From: Plantago elongata
Lineage: Eukaryota; Streptophyta; Magnoliopsida; Lamiales; Plantaginaceae
Direction of reading: 5' to 3'
DNA length: 20,203 nt
Assembly (NCBI GenBank): GCA_036897095.1
Contig: JAYMSP010003325.1
Coordinates: 1-20,203 of the forward strand
Positions 8,497 through 18,293 of the stretch are shown one piece after another (the first letter of the stretch is position 1; every line of letters begins with the position of its first letter). The notes below the pieces were generated by a model, which saw nothing but the letters and a program-made list of their open reading frames with translations, searched no databases and was not told the origin of the DNA. The position numbers were made by a program, and so were the translations under genes.

Positions 8497-9903
8497 TAGT
8501 GGTCGGAATCCTCTTGTATATATAGTGTTCGACATTCTCTAAGTAGAGGAAATAAAGGATTTCTTAAAGACAACTTTCCTTATTCTTGTTTTCTCCATTA
8601 TTTGTTTCGAAGGAAATTTCCTAAATTTGATATTCTTCAATGTATATTTCCTTCTTGCATTATTCTTGAAATATTCTTTTCAAATAGAAGATGTCTTTGA
8701 CTTCAAGTTTCCAGCAGTTCAATGTTGTCTCCAATGTTGAAACATGTAGTACAACATTGAAACTACAACCTTAAGATCAAAGATCTTCTTCTTCCAGCTT
8801 CAAGTTTTATACGTTCGTTTTTTTCTTTTATATATGTTGAATTGATTGATCTCACATGGAGAGAAACTAATGTATACTGTATTTGATTTGCTAGAAAATC
8901 TTTTCAATATTATCTCAAGAGAATCTTTATTTTTCATGTCTTCACAAACTCTTTCATTCTTTATTTAGATTTTATTCCTTGTGTCCAAAGAAAATCAAAC
9001 CCTTCCTTTATTCTTCCAAAGCATGCACAATTCTTTATTCTAGAAAGCGTGTATCAGTTTCACATTAATTTGCTGGAAACCTTCCAGATTTCTTTTTCCT
9101 CAAGGCCTATAGTCAACCAACTTGAATTGTAGCCCAACATGTAATTTCCTACAAAATGCCCATAGAAAAACAACTACAAACATTGAACCGGTTATGTTAT
9201 GAAGAATGATCGAATTAACAAATCAAGTGCAATATAAATTATAAATTGCACTTTCAAATATGATCTGACCCAGATTGTTATTTGCTCTACCTTAACCTTG
9301 CATCTGAACCTAGTCTAGGACCAGATGACATAGAGTGAGACTCCTCACCTTAGCAAGAACCAAGGGTAGTGACTTAAGGTTCAATGGTCCAAGGCCACCG
9401 CACTTACGAACCCAACACTCAAATAGTTAGGTGTTGATCTCCTGTGCATACCAGACTTATGCCCGGACTGTTGGCTCGGACCTATACCCGGAGGCAAAGC
9501 TCTTGAATGAGTATCCACCATCTCAAAGTCTCGTTGGATCAGTAAAAAATCCACAATGCCCCTAAAAGCCCGAAAGGGACATGGGTGAAGTCAACTTAAT
9601 GTGCCTTGGGCCCATGATGACCTCAAAATTATACTCGAAATAACTTAACAGAATAAGTTATAATTGTAGACTAGCCTAACTCGATATCATTCTCTATGGA
9701 ATTAATCAAGCTACCACAATGAATGAGAGAAAATAGTTTGTTTGCAATAACAAGTTGATTTGAGAGATTATACTTCTAAACCACAGATTAAATAAAAAAC
9801 AGAAAAACATGTTTGATAAAAGTAAGAATATGAACACTGTACCAATAATCAAGTAATACTAATTCGTTCTAAGGCAATCATTCATATGTTTCACATGGTC
9901 GGT

Positions 9904-10769
9904 TGTTAGGATATCTGTTTAGTTTATTATCACTCAACATAATGACTTATCTTAGTTTAGAAAAGCATTTAGTATTCTTTGTTCTCTTGAACATTGTAGA
10001 GAAGAATTACTAAGTGTCTAGAAATATTGTATTAGGATGTTGGACCTATGAATGCAATATTTATATATTTAAAGAAGATTAAGACGAAGGCATCCAAGGA
10101 AGGAAGGAACTCCAAGAAGGTTGAAGTTCGAGAACGATATCTGAAAACTAAAGGAGAAGAGTCTCCTCAGATAGTTGTATTCAGAAACATGTGTGGAACT
10201 TTGTATTTTGTCTCACAAAATCAAGTTAATAAAAGTATATGTGACAACAAGTTTCTGAGTTATAGAACACATTGAAGCCTCAAAAAGTTTCATGTGTCCG
10301 TTGAGACTAAGGGACATAAAACAGTATAGTGCATTTATTGTGTGGACATAAATGTTTGAACAAAAGAAGAACTCTCTGAAAAGAGACAAAACTGATGTTG
10401 TACTAATTTTCAGATATTAACGGATTGAATTTGAAGTATGCGTAACGAATTCTATTCAAACGGCTTCAAATTCATCTATAAATATCCCCACTTAGAATGC
10501 TAAGAATTAAACTACACTTGCACACATTCACCTCCGCTTACATTCTTCCAAACAAGAAATCTCTCAAGCAATACTACTGATTTCCAAGCTTTCTGTTGCG
10601 ACCAAGGCTCTCGAAATCACAAGTAGTTTACAGGTTCTATGTAAGTGTCTTGATCCGTAACAAGCATTATTATTTGTGAAAGAGTTGATTTCTTGTATAT
10701 ATCTGAGGATCATTCTACATATAATTGAGTTCACCTTACAATTTATCATATTCTAAGATTCCTAGAACA
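9904..10769 (+). mobile_element. Solo or orphan SIRE-type copia LTR, plus orientation
   Basis: Begins TGTTAGGATATCTG and runs parallel to the minus-strand LTR at 10984-11838 along its length: ATCACTCAACA, AATGACTTATC, GTCTCCTCAGATAGTTG, GACAACAAGTTT, GGATTGAATTTGAA, TTCATCTATAAATATC, CCACTTAGAA and AATTTGTGAAAGA-like blocks are shared. The right end is set at GAACA (10769) from the usual CA ending and is uncertain by tens of bases. No polypurine tract precedes it and no matching 5-bp target duplication was found. The 75-codon frame inside it is not a gene. Confidence 0.75.
10476..10484 (+). promoter_or_regulatory. TATA box of the plus-oriented LTR
   Basis: CTATAAATA within the LTR, in the same context (TTCATCTATAAATATC followed by CCACTTAGAA) as in the minus-oriented LTR. 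Conservation between the two copies supports a promoter role. It would drive transcription rightward, toward the other LTR. Confidence 0.65.
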
Positions 10770-10983
10770 AATGGTTCCCATCCAAATGTTCCCTAGCTCC
10801 TAGAGCTATGCACTTCCTGTATTCAAGATAACCTTGGAGCTATTCCTTGATTTCCCAAATCAAGTACTTCATGTACTCCACGCCTTAATGGTGATTTGTT
10901 ATGTTATTTGTCAGGTAAGCTTCTCTTTATAACTTTTTAGTTATGCCCAGAGAGCTTGAAGAATCAAGACTACTTAATATTTT
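10770..10983. other. Spacer between the two opposed LTRs
   Basis: About 214 bp unlike either LTR. It starts AATGGTTCCCATCC, which is not a good match to the usual tRNA-Met primer-binding site. It may be genomic target sequence or a scrap of the older element's interior. No gene is seen. Confidence 0.4.
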
Positions 10984-11838
10984 TGTTCAGTTTATGGTAG
11001 CTTGCTCTTTTACTGACCCAAGTTTATTAGATTTGTTCAAGATAATGAATCTCAGATAGTTATCCATTAATTCATTTCTTTCACAAATTACACTACTTGT
11101 TGAAGGATCAGGACATTTAGAACTACTAGTGAATTCTAGAGCTAGTTAGTCGTAACAAAAAGCTTGGAGAATGGTAGTATTAATGATTGAGAGAATTCTT
11201 GCTTGATAATGTAGTTCGAATGCGTGTGTGTATTTCTCAGCTTCTAAGTGGTGATATTTATAGATGAATTTGATAGTCATTAAATAGTATCCGTTATACA
11301 TATTTCAAATTCAATCCATTCATATCTTGAAATTAGTACTCCTATGTGTATATCTGTTTTCAGAGAGTTCTGCAAAAGGATTGTGACATTTATGTCAAGC
11401 ATTGAATGTAGTGTACTATATTTCGTCCTGTAATCTCAACGGATAATGTAGCTTTCTGAAGCATTAGATGTTCCATCTCTCATAAACTTGTTGTCTTAGA
11501 AATTTAATTGTAACTTTGTTTTGTAAACAAGACACAAGTTATGCATAGGTTTCTGGAAGCAACTATCTGAGGAGACTTTCTTCCTTTGTCTTCAGATACC
11601 TTTGTGCAAAAGGTCTTCTCCTTTGCTTGGATGCCTCCTTTTTTGGTCTTATTCTAGCTAAATAAAAATTACATTCGGAGACCTAACATTCTATTTCAAG
11701 GTTTCTAAAAACTATCATACTTAGTTAGTGTATTTCTTATTTACAATGTTCAACTAAATCAAGAGTAGTATACACCTTTCTGAAACTAGGATAAGTCATT
11801 GTGTTGAGTGATCATAATACTAACATATTTTCCCAACA
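10984..11838 (-). mobile_element. 3' LTR of the SIRE-type copia element
   Basis: On the minus strand it starts TGTTGGGAAAATATG directly after the polypurine tract and ends near ACTGAACA, giving about 855 bp. Its inner end is set by the CA dinucleotide and the loss of similarity to the other LTR, so it is approximate. It contains a TATA box and a leader-like region. The 5' partner is outside the window. Confidence 0.75.
11251..11263 (-). promoter_or_regulatory. TATA box of the minus-oriented 3' LTR
   Basis: CTATAAATATCAC on the minus strand, matching the TATA region of the plus-oriented LTR. It would fire leftward, against the promoter at 10476, so the two transcripts would overlap. Confidence 0.65.
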
Positions 11839-11850
11839 AATTTTCCCCGT
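11839..11850 (-). other. Polypurine tract, second-strand primer site of the copia element
   Basis: The minus strand reads ACGGGGAAAATT immediately before the LTR start TGTTGGG. This is the expected place and composition for the RNA primer of plus-strand DNA synthesis, and it fixes the LTR boundary at 11838. Confidence 0.75.
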
Positions 11851-12449
11851 TTTGATCAGACAACAATGACTATCACAAAAAGTCCTATTACAAATTGGAG
11901 TAGTCAAATTCCCGCACTTATTCATTTGAACATGATTTAGCCAGTAAGTTCAAATAAGTGCAGAAAATAAGACATCAACCAAATCACAAGGAGTGATCTT
12001 TGCAGACAAGTATCTTCCATTAAAGTATCTGAGAGTATGTTCATCAGAATACACAATTATAGAACAAAGTTAACATACAAGAATATATAAAATTATTACA
12101 TCAGTAAAAATACACAAAACAATACAAAAGGAAAATAGAACAACAAGAGAGTCCAAGCTCCAAGTAACATTCTAAGTCCTCTGTCTTCAAATCTTCAGTC
12201 TTCAAATCACTTAGATTGTCAGCAACCTTAAGCTTTTTAGTCAATCTTTATGGATTATTTTCTGAATCTTTTATCCATGTGCTCTCTCTTGTCAATGACA
12301 TAGTCATGGAGATAGGTTCTTACAGCCATTTCAGTCTCTCTAGCAACCTTGCACTTTTCCTTGTAATCCATATTGAGATTCTTCTCATGAAACTGTCTAT
12401 TCCAATAGAATATTCCCCATTTTCAGGCATGTTCAATCTTAGTTTCAAT
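11851..12449 (-). other. Non-coding 3' region of the copia element
   Basis: Sequence between the end of readable env-like protein and the polypurine tract. The minus strand shows short K/L/E-rich fragments with frequent stops, probably the decayed C-terminal end of the env-like ORF followed by untranslated sequence. The 87-codon plus-strand frame here is antisense to it. Confidence 0.5.
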
Positions 12450-15400
12450 GAGTTTGAAGGGTTTTTAGATGACTCTTAAGTAGTTCATGTCATCATCAAA
12501 CTCTTGCTTAGTCATGTAAAATGATTCATGAGCTAACACTCCAAGCTTGTGTGTGAGTTGTAACCTGTTTCCAGAAGTTTTGGAACTTTATGAACGTCAT
12601 CAGGTTTGAAGTAAGGAACCTCTTCCTTCATATCCTTTCCCATGGCATATCTTTTGATTTTCACTTCAAAGTCAAGCCATGTTTTCACATGAACATGATT
12701 TATTAGAGGAGGTCTTCTTACTCTCGATGCCATAAGTTGATTGAAAATAGGATCAGGAAATTTTCTATACAACAGTAAGTGCTGAGGATCCAGAATCCAG
12801 TAGCCATTGAATTGTCTTATGCATTCATATGCAGACTGGCTATCATAAGTCTTGGTGTACTAAATTAATGCATCATCAGGTCTAGGAGGTAGATCTTCAG
12901 TGTTTGATCTCCCAAACCTTGCATTTCTTCTTTGTCTTCTATTCATTCTGGGATTCTCCCTTGATGTGTTTTCTGTGGGGGTTTGATTTGAAGAACCACT
13001 TTGGACAGATTTGGTATGTCCAGATGGTGTTCTGGTAGCAATGGGTCTTGCAACTATTGGTTCAGATACTTCTTCAATCCTACTTCTCTTTTTGTGGAGA
13101 GGATGCTCATCATGATCAGTATCAACATCATCCAGATTGTTGTGTCCTTGATCATGTTGTGAGCAAGTATCTTCATTACCAATTCTTTTGATCTCACCTT
13201 CTTCATCTTCTTCAGAAGGTTTATCTGATTTCCTTGGGGACTTGGTTCTCTTTGGATCTTCTTTAGAAACTTTGGATCTAATCAATGGTTGTGGTGGTGG
13301 TAGACTTGAAGAGGAGGGATGTTCTCTGATGGTTAGAGGTTTTTCTGCAGGCTGCTTCGTCTTGCCTGCTTCTCTCCTTAATCCTCCCCCCCTTAGTCAT
13401 TGGTGGCTGACTCAAACTTACATAGCCCTTAGCAAGTGAGTCAAAGTGCTTTCTTAGTACATTGTGGCTCTCCACCATTATCTGAAACTCTGAGTGCAGA
13501 GATTCGAGTTGTCCAAGTAGAAGATTTTCTCTTTTGGAGATCTGCTCTTGTAGCTCAGACATCTTGTCTACTTTCCCAGTAGCATAGCTAGATTCCATCA
13601 AAGCTTTCAAAGGTGTCTCTAAGACTTCATCTCTTTGCATTCCAAGATCTTTCTGTGCAATCGTGAGAGATGTTATCCTTCTAGTCATAAGCTCAGCAAA
13701 AGCCTGGAATTCGGGAGGAATGGAGGCCAAGGCTTGATTGTTTTATTCAAACAATTCATACTTCATGTTGGCAAGGATAATGAACTTGTTTTAATAAACA
13801 ATGTTGTCAGCATGAGCCTTGTTGAAGGCATTAGGTGCTATCATCTTTCTCTTCAAATGAGACACAACCATATGATCATTGAGAGTATTCAAGTGTCTAT
13901 CCTCATCATTCAGTCCAGCAAGATGGTCAATACCATCATCTTCAGAATACACATCATCGTAGGACTCTTCCAGGGATTCAATGTGTTATTTGCCCTTGTC
14001 CATTGATGGTCTAGCAAGTTGTAATGCATCCTCAACATCTTGCTTGTCTGTCACAAGTGATTCATCCTAAACCAGGGCAGTTTCTAGTGAGTGTTTAAGC
14101 TTGACTTGCTCTGTAAGGAGTTCCATTTCCTTTTGTTAAATGCCTCCAAGTTTTGGATTTTGGCATAAATCTGAGCAATCAAGTCTCCAAGCTCTGATTT
14201 ATCTTTTGAGCTTCTCTCTCCAACAATTTCTTTAGTTTGTAAGCTCTAGCCTCAGCTTTCCATTCAGTAATCTTTTACTTGTGATTCATTCTGTTGTTGA
14301 GAGGTGTGAGTTGGTAATTTTGAAGATGATGGTGGAGTAGACACTTTTGGTGCAGATGGTTTTCCTGCACTAGATGCTCCTCTAGGCTGAGTAATTCCAC
14401 CAGCTCCTGGAGTGGCAGCCTCATCTTCATCAACATTGTCACTATTGTCAGCATCCTTCTTGTTGAGATGTTTAGAGGGGGGTTCTTCGAATTCATTTTC
14501 ATCTATCTCCTCCTCCTCGTCATAAACCAGGTTGATCACCATTGACAATGTGGTGACCTGCCCATTTACTTCCTCCTACTTAGAAGGGTAAACACTCATG
14601 GTCTTGGGCAAGGCAGACTTGTATGCCATCCGCCTTCTGGTCTCTTCATCTGCATCCTAGAATTCTTTTTCAAGCATTCATACAACTTTTCAAAGAAACC
14701 CTCATGCATCATCGCTGTAAAGTTATACTCCTTAACTAATTAGGTGGCATGTATGTAATTCTCCACGTCCAAGGCTCTTTCACATCTAGCCTGGTTGTCT
14801 ATCAAGCAGGCTAAGTCTGAGAGATCATCCCTTTGAAGCTTTTGCCACGAAATGAATAGATGGAGATGTTTCTTGATAGTCTTCTCTCTGAAGAACTTAT
14901 GCACCACCTCAAAATTGGGTGCAGAAGTTGATTATACTATGCTTTGAGCCTGAAAGAGATAGAAAGTCTGTTTGAGAAAAATAAGACTTAAAGGTATCTG
15001 AGTTTGAATGACAAATTCAGTTTCTGAATACCCTGAGATTGAACTGCAAGCTCAGAAAGATCTACCATTTGTGTGGCAGCCTCAGATACTTCGTCGTGAG
15101 GTGGATACAAGGTAGTTTGTTCCCCAACAACTTCTCTTTGGACTTGAACCTAAGGATAAAAATCAACACATTAGATTGATTAGCAGAAAGTTATGTTGTT
15201 ACAAACACGTGTTGTTATCTGAGTTTTCACTTACCTCCGATTGGGGAGGCTAAAAAACAACTTGGTCAGAGACCTTTTTAGTCTCTGGAACCCTTTTTCG
15301 TGTTGGAGCCGGAATTGCCTCATGAACATCCATTGGTACTAAAGGGGTCGCAACCTCACCTTCTTTTACCTGTTCTGCTTGAATTTGAGCCTAGGGAAGC

Positions 15401-17488
15401 AAAAATAATAATGTGAGATTAAGAAAGAATATGTAAAATAGAAGTGCCAGCTTTCTGAAAAATATGTTAGGCAAACCTTCGATGTTGAAGGCTCGAAAAC
15501 ATATTCTTCAGAAACCTTGATGGTTTCTGGTAGTTCCTTTTAAATTAGTGATGTTTCCATTACTTCTCTTTCTTCCTCGGTTTGGGACTATCAGAAACAC
15601 ATTATCAAGTTAGCGTACTCAATAAAATGCAAGTAAGAAAAGAATCACAAGCTTCAGAAACTAATTATATCTGTGTAACAAGGTCATAATCTTTTGGTGT
15701 TGAGGCTTGTGGAGCCTCTTCTTCTCTTTCTAAAGAAAGCTTTGTAGCTTCTTCTGCAGCTTGTGTTTCCTCTTGGGCCTATAACAAAGAAAATTTATGA
15801 GTGACAAGTAATAACAATTAAGTTTAAATAAATCAGATATAGATTTCTTTGCTACCTGAAGTGCATCAGGTTGAGCTTGTGAATCATCTTCTCGGTTAGA
15901 AAATTCTGGCACAACCGACTGCACTTCCCTTTCTACTACTTTCTGAGAAACCTGTTCCTCAACAGGATTTTCTTCAGCAATAGCACTTGCTGGTGTTTCT
16001 GACTGCATGTGTACAGTAGATGTGGTTGGAATATCATCATTCCTAACCGCATCTTGCAGTCCTTGAAGTGTGGAGGCAATGTCAGCATCCTCCATCACTT
16101 GGTCCTCGGCATTCAGAGACTCTTGAATATAGGATAGTGAGTTATGAATGGCTTTGGTTACTGCTTCTTGTGTATCAATGTGTTCTTCAGCAACTAGAGA
16201 CTTAGAGGCTTTCTCGGAAACCTCACCCATAGTTGAACCAGATGCCTTCGATGCACCACTGGTGTTCTTTGCAGCACTGAAGAGTTGTATGAGAACCATC
16301 TCATCATCACCAGACTCTTTGATTGTGGGTACCAAATTGTCGATAATTCTGGTAGTTTCTGTGGAAAGAGAGAGATTTCCACTACTCTTCCTCATCATCT
16401 CCTCATCCTTGGATGCATCTTCATTTATGGGAATGGTAGATGGAACTTCAATGGCACGAGAGGAAGCTGGAGCATTCTCTGTAGGAAAAACCTCTGTAGG
16501 AGTCTTAGAAACCTTAAGATTCCTTGTTACTCTCTTTCTGGTTCTGGGTTTCTTGGGTGCAACCTCAGTAGGTGTAGCAACCTTAGGCTCTCCTTCAGAC
16601 TTGCGCTTCTTTTGCTTCTTTGCCAGCCAATTACCATAGTTGAACTTCCAAAGAATTTCACTGGTCTCAAGAATGTAACATATTTTAAGTCCATAGATAA
16701 ATGTGGCTTTAGGATCAACAAGGCCTTTCTCAATCTTCACATCAAAGATTCTGAGAGGTTTGACAAACTTCATGAACACGTACTTACCCCAATTGAAAGG
16801 GCTTTTCTGTTGTTCCATGCGTTGACTTCTCATGAGGTACATAGCCATCCACCTCTCAAGGCTAATCTAGTCAGCTCCTCCCTTTAGACAATCAAGAGCC
16901 CAATTTAGGAAACCTGCTAGCACATTCCAGAGCTTGTACAAGTGCCTCACTCTGATATCACCTAGAATGAAAGTTGAGGGAGTGTCTGGAATAGACATAT
17001 CAGAGAACTCGCTATAGGTCTCCTTGGCACCTGTAGTAGTATCTCATCCTTAGAACTATTTCAAAGTCCTCGCCTTCGTTGACTAGACCAAAGAGGTCAC
17101 AGAAACCTTGACAATCAAGGTCAATCACAAGGTTCTACACCTTGGTCTTGAAGGACACTTTTTTAGTCCCGTTGATCAATTCTGAGTTATTTTAAAACTT
17201 GAGAACATCCAGTGATGAGGTCCCACTTGGAAGCGCTGAAAGAAACTCTTTCAGGTTTGATTTTTCAAGCAAAATCAAAATGGAAGTCCTATCGACTTGT
17301 TCAGGGACTTTGGCTTCTAGGTGTTTCTCCACGAAAGCACCACCATACTGCATCCTATGGTTGGATGTCCAGTTATCAGGATTGAAATCCCCTTGGAGTC
17401 TATTGTTCAAGATCTTCGGATTCGTTACTTGCTTTTCAGCAGTAGACGAAGTTGAGGCCTTAGAACTTGAAGCACGTTTGGGAGCCAT
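12450..17488 (-). pseudogene. env-like third ORF of the SIRE-type element, with introns, broken
   Basis: Starts MAPKRASSSKASTSST at 17488. The first part contains NPDNWTSNHRMQYGG, EKHLEAKVPEQ and, after a frame break, CQGFCDLFGLVNEGEDFEIV. It then runs through LYKLWNVLAGFLNWALDCLK, an in-frame stop and the longest open piece (16848-15730) with FNWGKYVFMKFVKPL, basic nuclear-signal-like patches and acidic low-complexity sequence. A row of small exons follows (15856-14949), then FREKTIKKHLHLFISWQKLQ, acidic repeats (DEEEEIDENEFEEPPSK), a likely coiled coil (13278-13730, LQEQISKRENLLLGQLES) and a terminal part with YRKFPDPIFNQLMASRV. It resembles the large plant-transposon or env-like proteins placed after pol in SIRE elements, whose role is not settled. 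I see no clear signal peptide or membrane span. Many stops and frameshifts make it non-functional. Confidence 0.75.
14949..15856 (-). other. Row of small phase-0 exons and short introns within the env-like ORF
   Basis: On the minus strand the long exon ends DALQ at 15856 (CAG|GTAGC). Exons then lie at 15671-15778 (36 codons, starts AQEE), 15477-15587 (37 codons, SQTE), 15235-15390 (52 codons, AQIQ), 15033-15149 (39 codons, VQVQ) and from 14949 (AQSI). Each acceptor ends in AG, and every exon length divides by three with phase 0 on both sides. Donors are CAG|GTAGC, CAG|AT (decayed), AAG|GTTTG, GAG|GTAAGT and CAG|GGTATT (one base inserted). The exon ends LPETIKVSEEYVFEPSTSK and VPETKKVSDQVVF are clearly related. 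Single in-frame stops occur in the 37- and 52-codon exons. Confidence 0.75.
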
Positions 17489-17674
17489 TATATAGTGACT
17501 GGATTCAGGTATCGAGAAGATTCAAAAGCATGATTAGTGCTTCTTTTCAGAAGAACTTAGAGAGAACAGATGAAATTTGCAGGTGGGTTTGTAGAAAATT
17601 AGAGAGAAGTTGCTATTTTGATGCAAGAAATGTATTTCGAATTTGTGAAAAGTGTTTGTCTTTTCTTCAAATCC

Positions 17675-17687
17675 TTTATATATATAG
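17675..17687 (-). promoter_or_regulatory. TATA box upstream of the env-like ORF
   Basis: The minus strand reads CTATATATATAAA about 190 bp upstream of the ATG at 17488, and an A/G-rich leader follows. The distance fits a separate transcript with a leader of about 160 bases. This is a sequence-based inference; nothing here proves it is used. Confidence 0.45.
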
Positions 17688-17688
17688 C

Positions 17689-18293
17689 AATAGAATTACT
17701 TAAAAAATGCATACATACATTATGCATTTGTTACCGTGTACATTGCATTGATGTTGTAACAAATAACGCTTTGCATTAAATGCAATTGGGGCCTTAACTG
17801 TCTTGCTACAGTGAGTTTTATCTCATTGCTTGATCTCATCAGTTGAGACAAAGTGAATAATTCATCGATGGCTCTCAATGTTCTCCAGCAATGATGTCAA
17901 TCAACAAATTTTACACTGCCCTCATTATGAATTTTCGGCAAGGTGTAATCACAAGTCACTCTTATCATGTGAGAAGATAAAACCTTTGGACTTATCTTTC
18001 TAAGCTCAAGTCTTGTTTTCTATGTATTATCATAATGGTAAAAACATATAATCCTAGATATAATTTGACTCTCAGAGAATTGTACTTGTGTACTATTTCT
18101 TCCTCATCACGAAAGTGATATTACACCTTTCTTGAGTGCCGGTCTCAGAGACACAAAATGCATTTTCTTAGTAACTGGATACCCGTTTCAGATACTTGGA
18201 TATACTTGTACCATAATGCCATTAGTATATGGATATCCATTCTAGAAACTTAGCAACTCTCTGTATCCTTGTTCTCATAATCCTTAGAACATT
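17689..18293 (-). other. Spacer between pol and the env-like ORF
   Basis: About 600 bp without coding signal. It is AT-rich, with ATGCATACATACATTATGCAT-like near-palindromes around 17708-17728. In many SIRE elements the third ORF follows pol closely or in frame, so this long gap with its own TATA box is noteworthy. Confidence 0.5.

Larger units (their letters stand above)
7017..9903. other. Gene-free repeat-rich stretch of unknown origin
   Basis: No ORF with a recognisable domain on either strand. The part at 7017-7900 is AT-rich. The parts at 7860-8060 and 9290-9610 are clearly richer in G and C and look like pieces of older mobile elements, but I cannot match them to a family. It contains two small repeats listed separately. 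Short frames such as 7955-8197 and 8391-8573 on the minus strand arise from those repeats. Confidence 0.5.

Noticed and set aside
9119-9138. TGTTGGGC on the minus strand as a possible LTR start
   Set aside because: No polypurine tract precedes it and no partner LTR or matching end was found.
10048-10275. 75-codon plus-strand ORF
   Set aside because: It sits inside an LTR, and the corresponding part of the other LTR is not open.
13188-14006. Plus-strand ORFs of 83 and 123 codons
   Set aside because: They are antisense to the coiled-coil and acidic parts of the env-like ORF and have no domain of their own.
16148-16887. Long plus-strand ORFs (163 and 200 codons) opposite the env-like gene
   Set aside because: They are antisense shadows of an acidic, serine-rich reading frame on the minus strand, whose motifs and splice phases make it the coding one.
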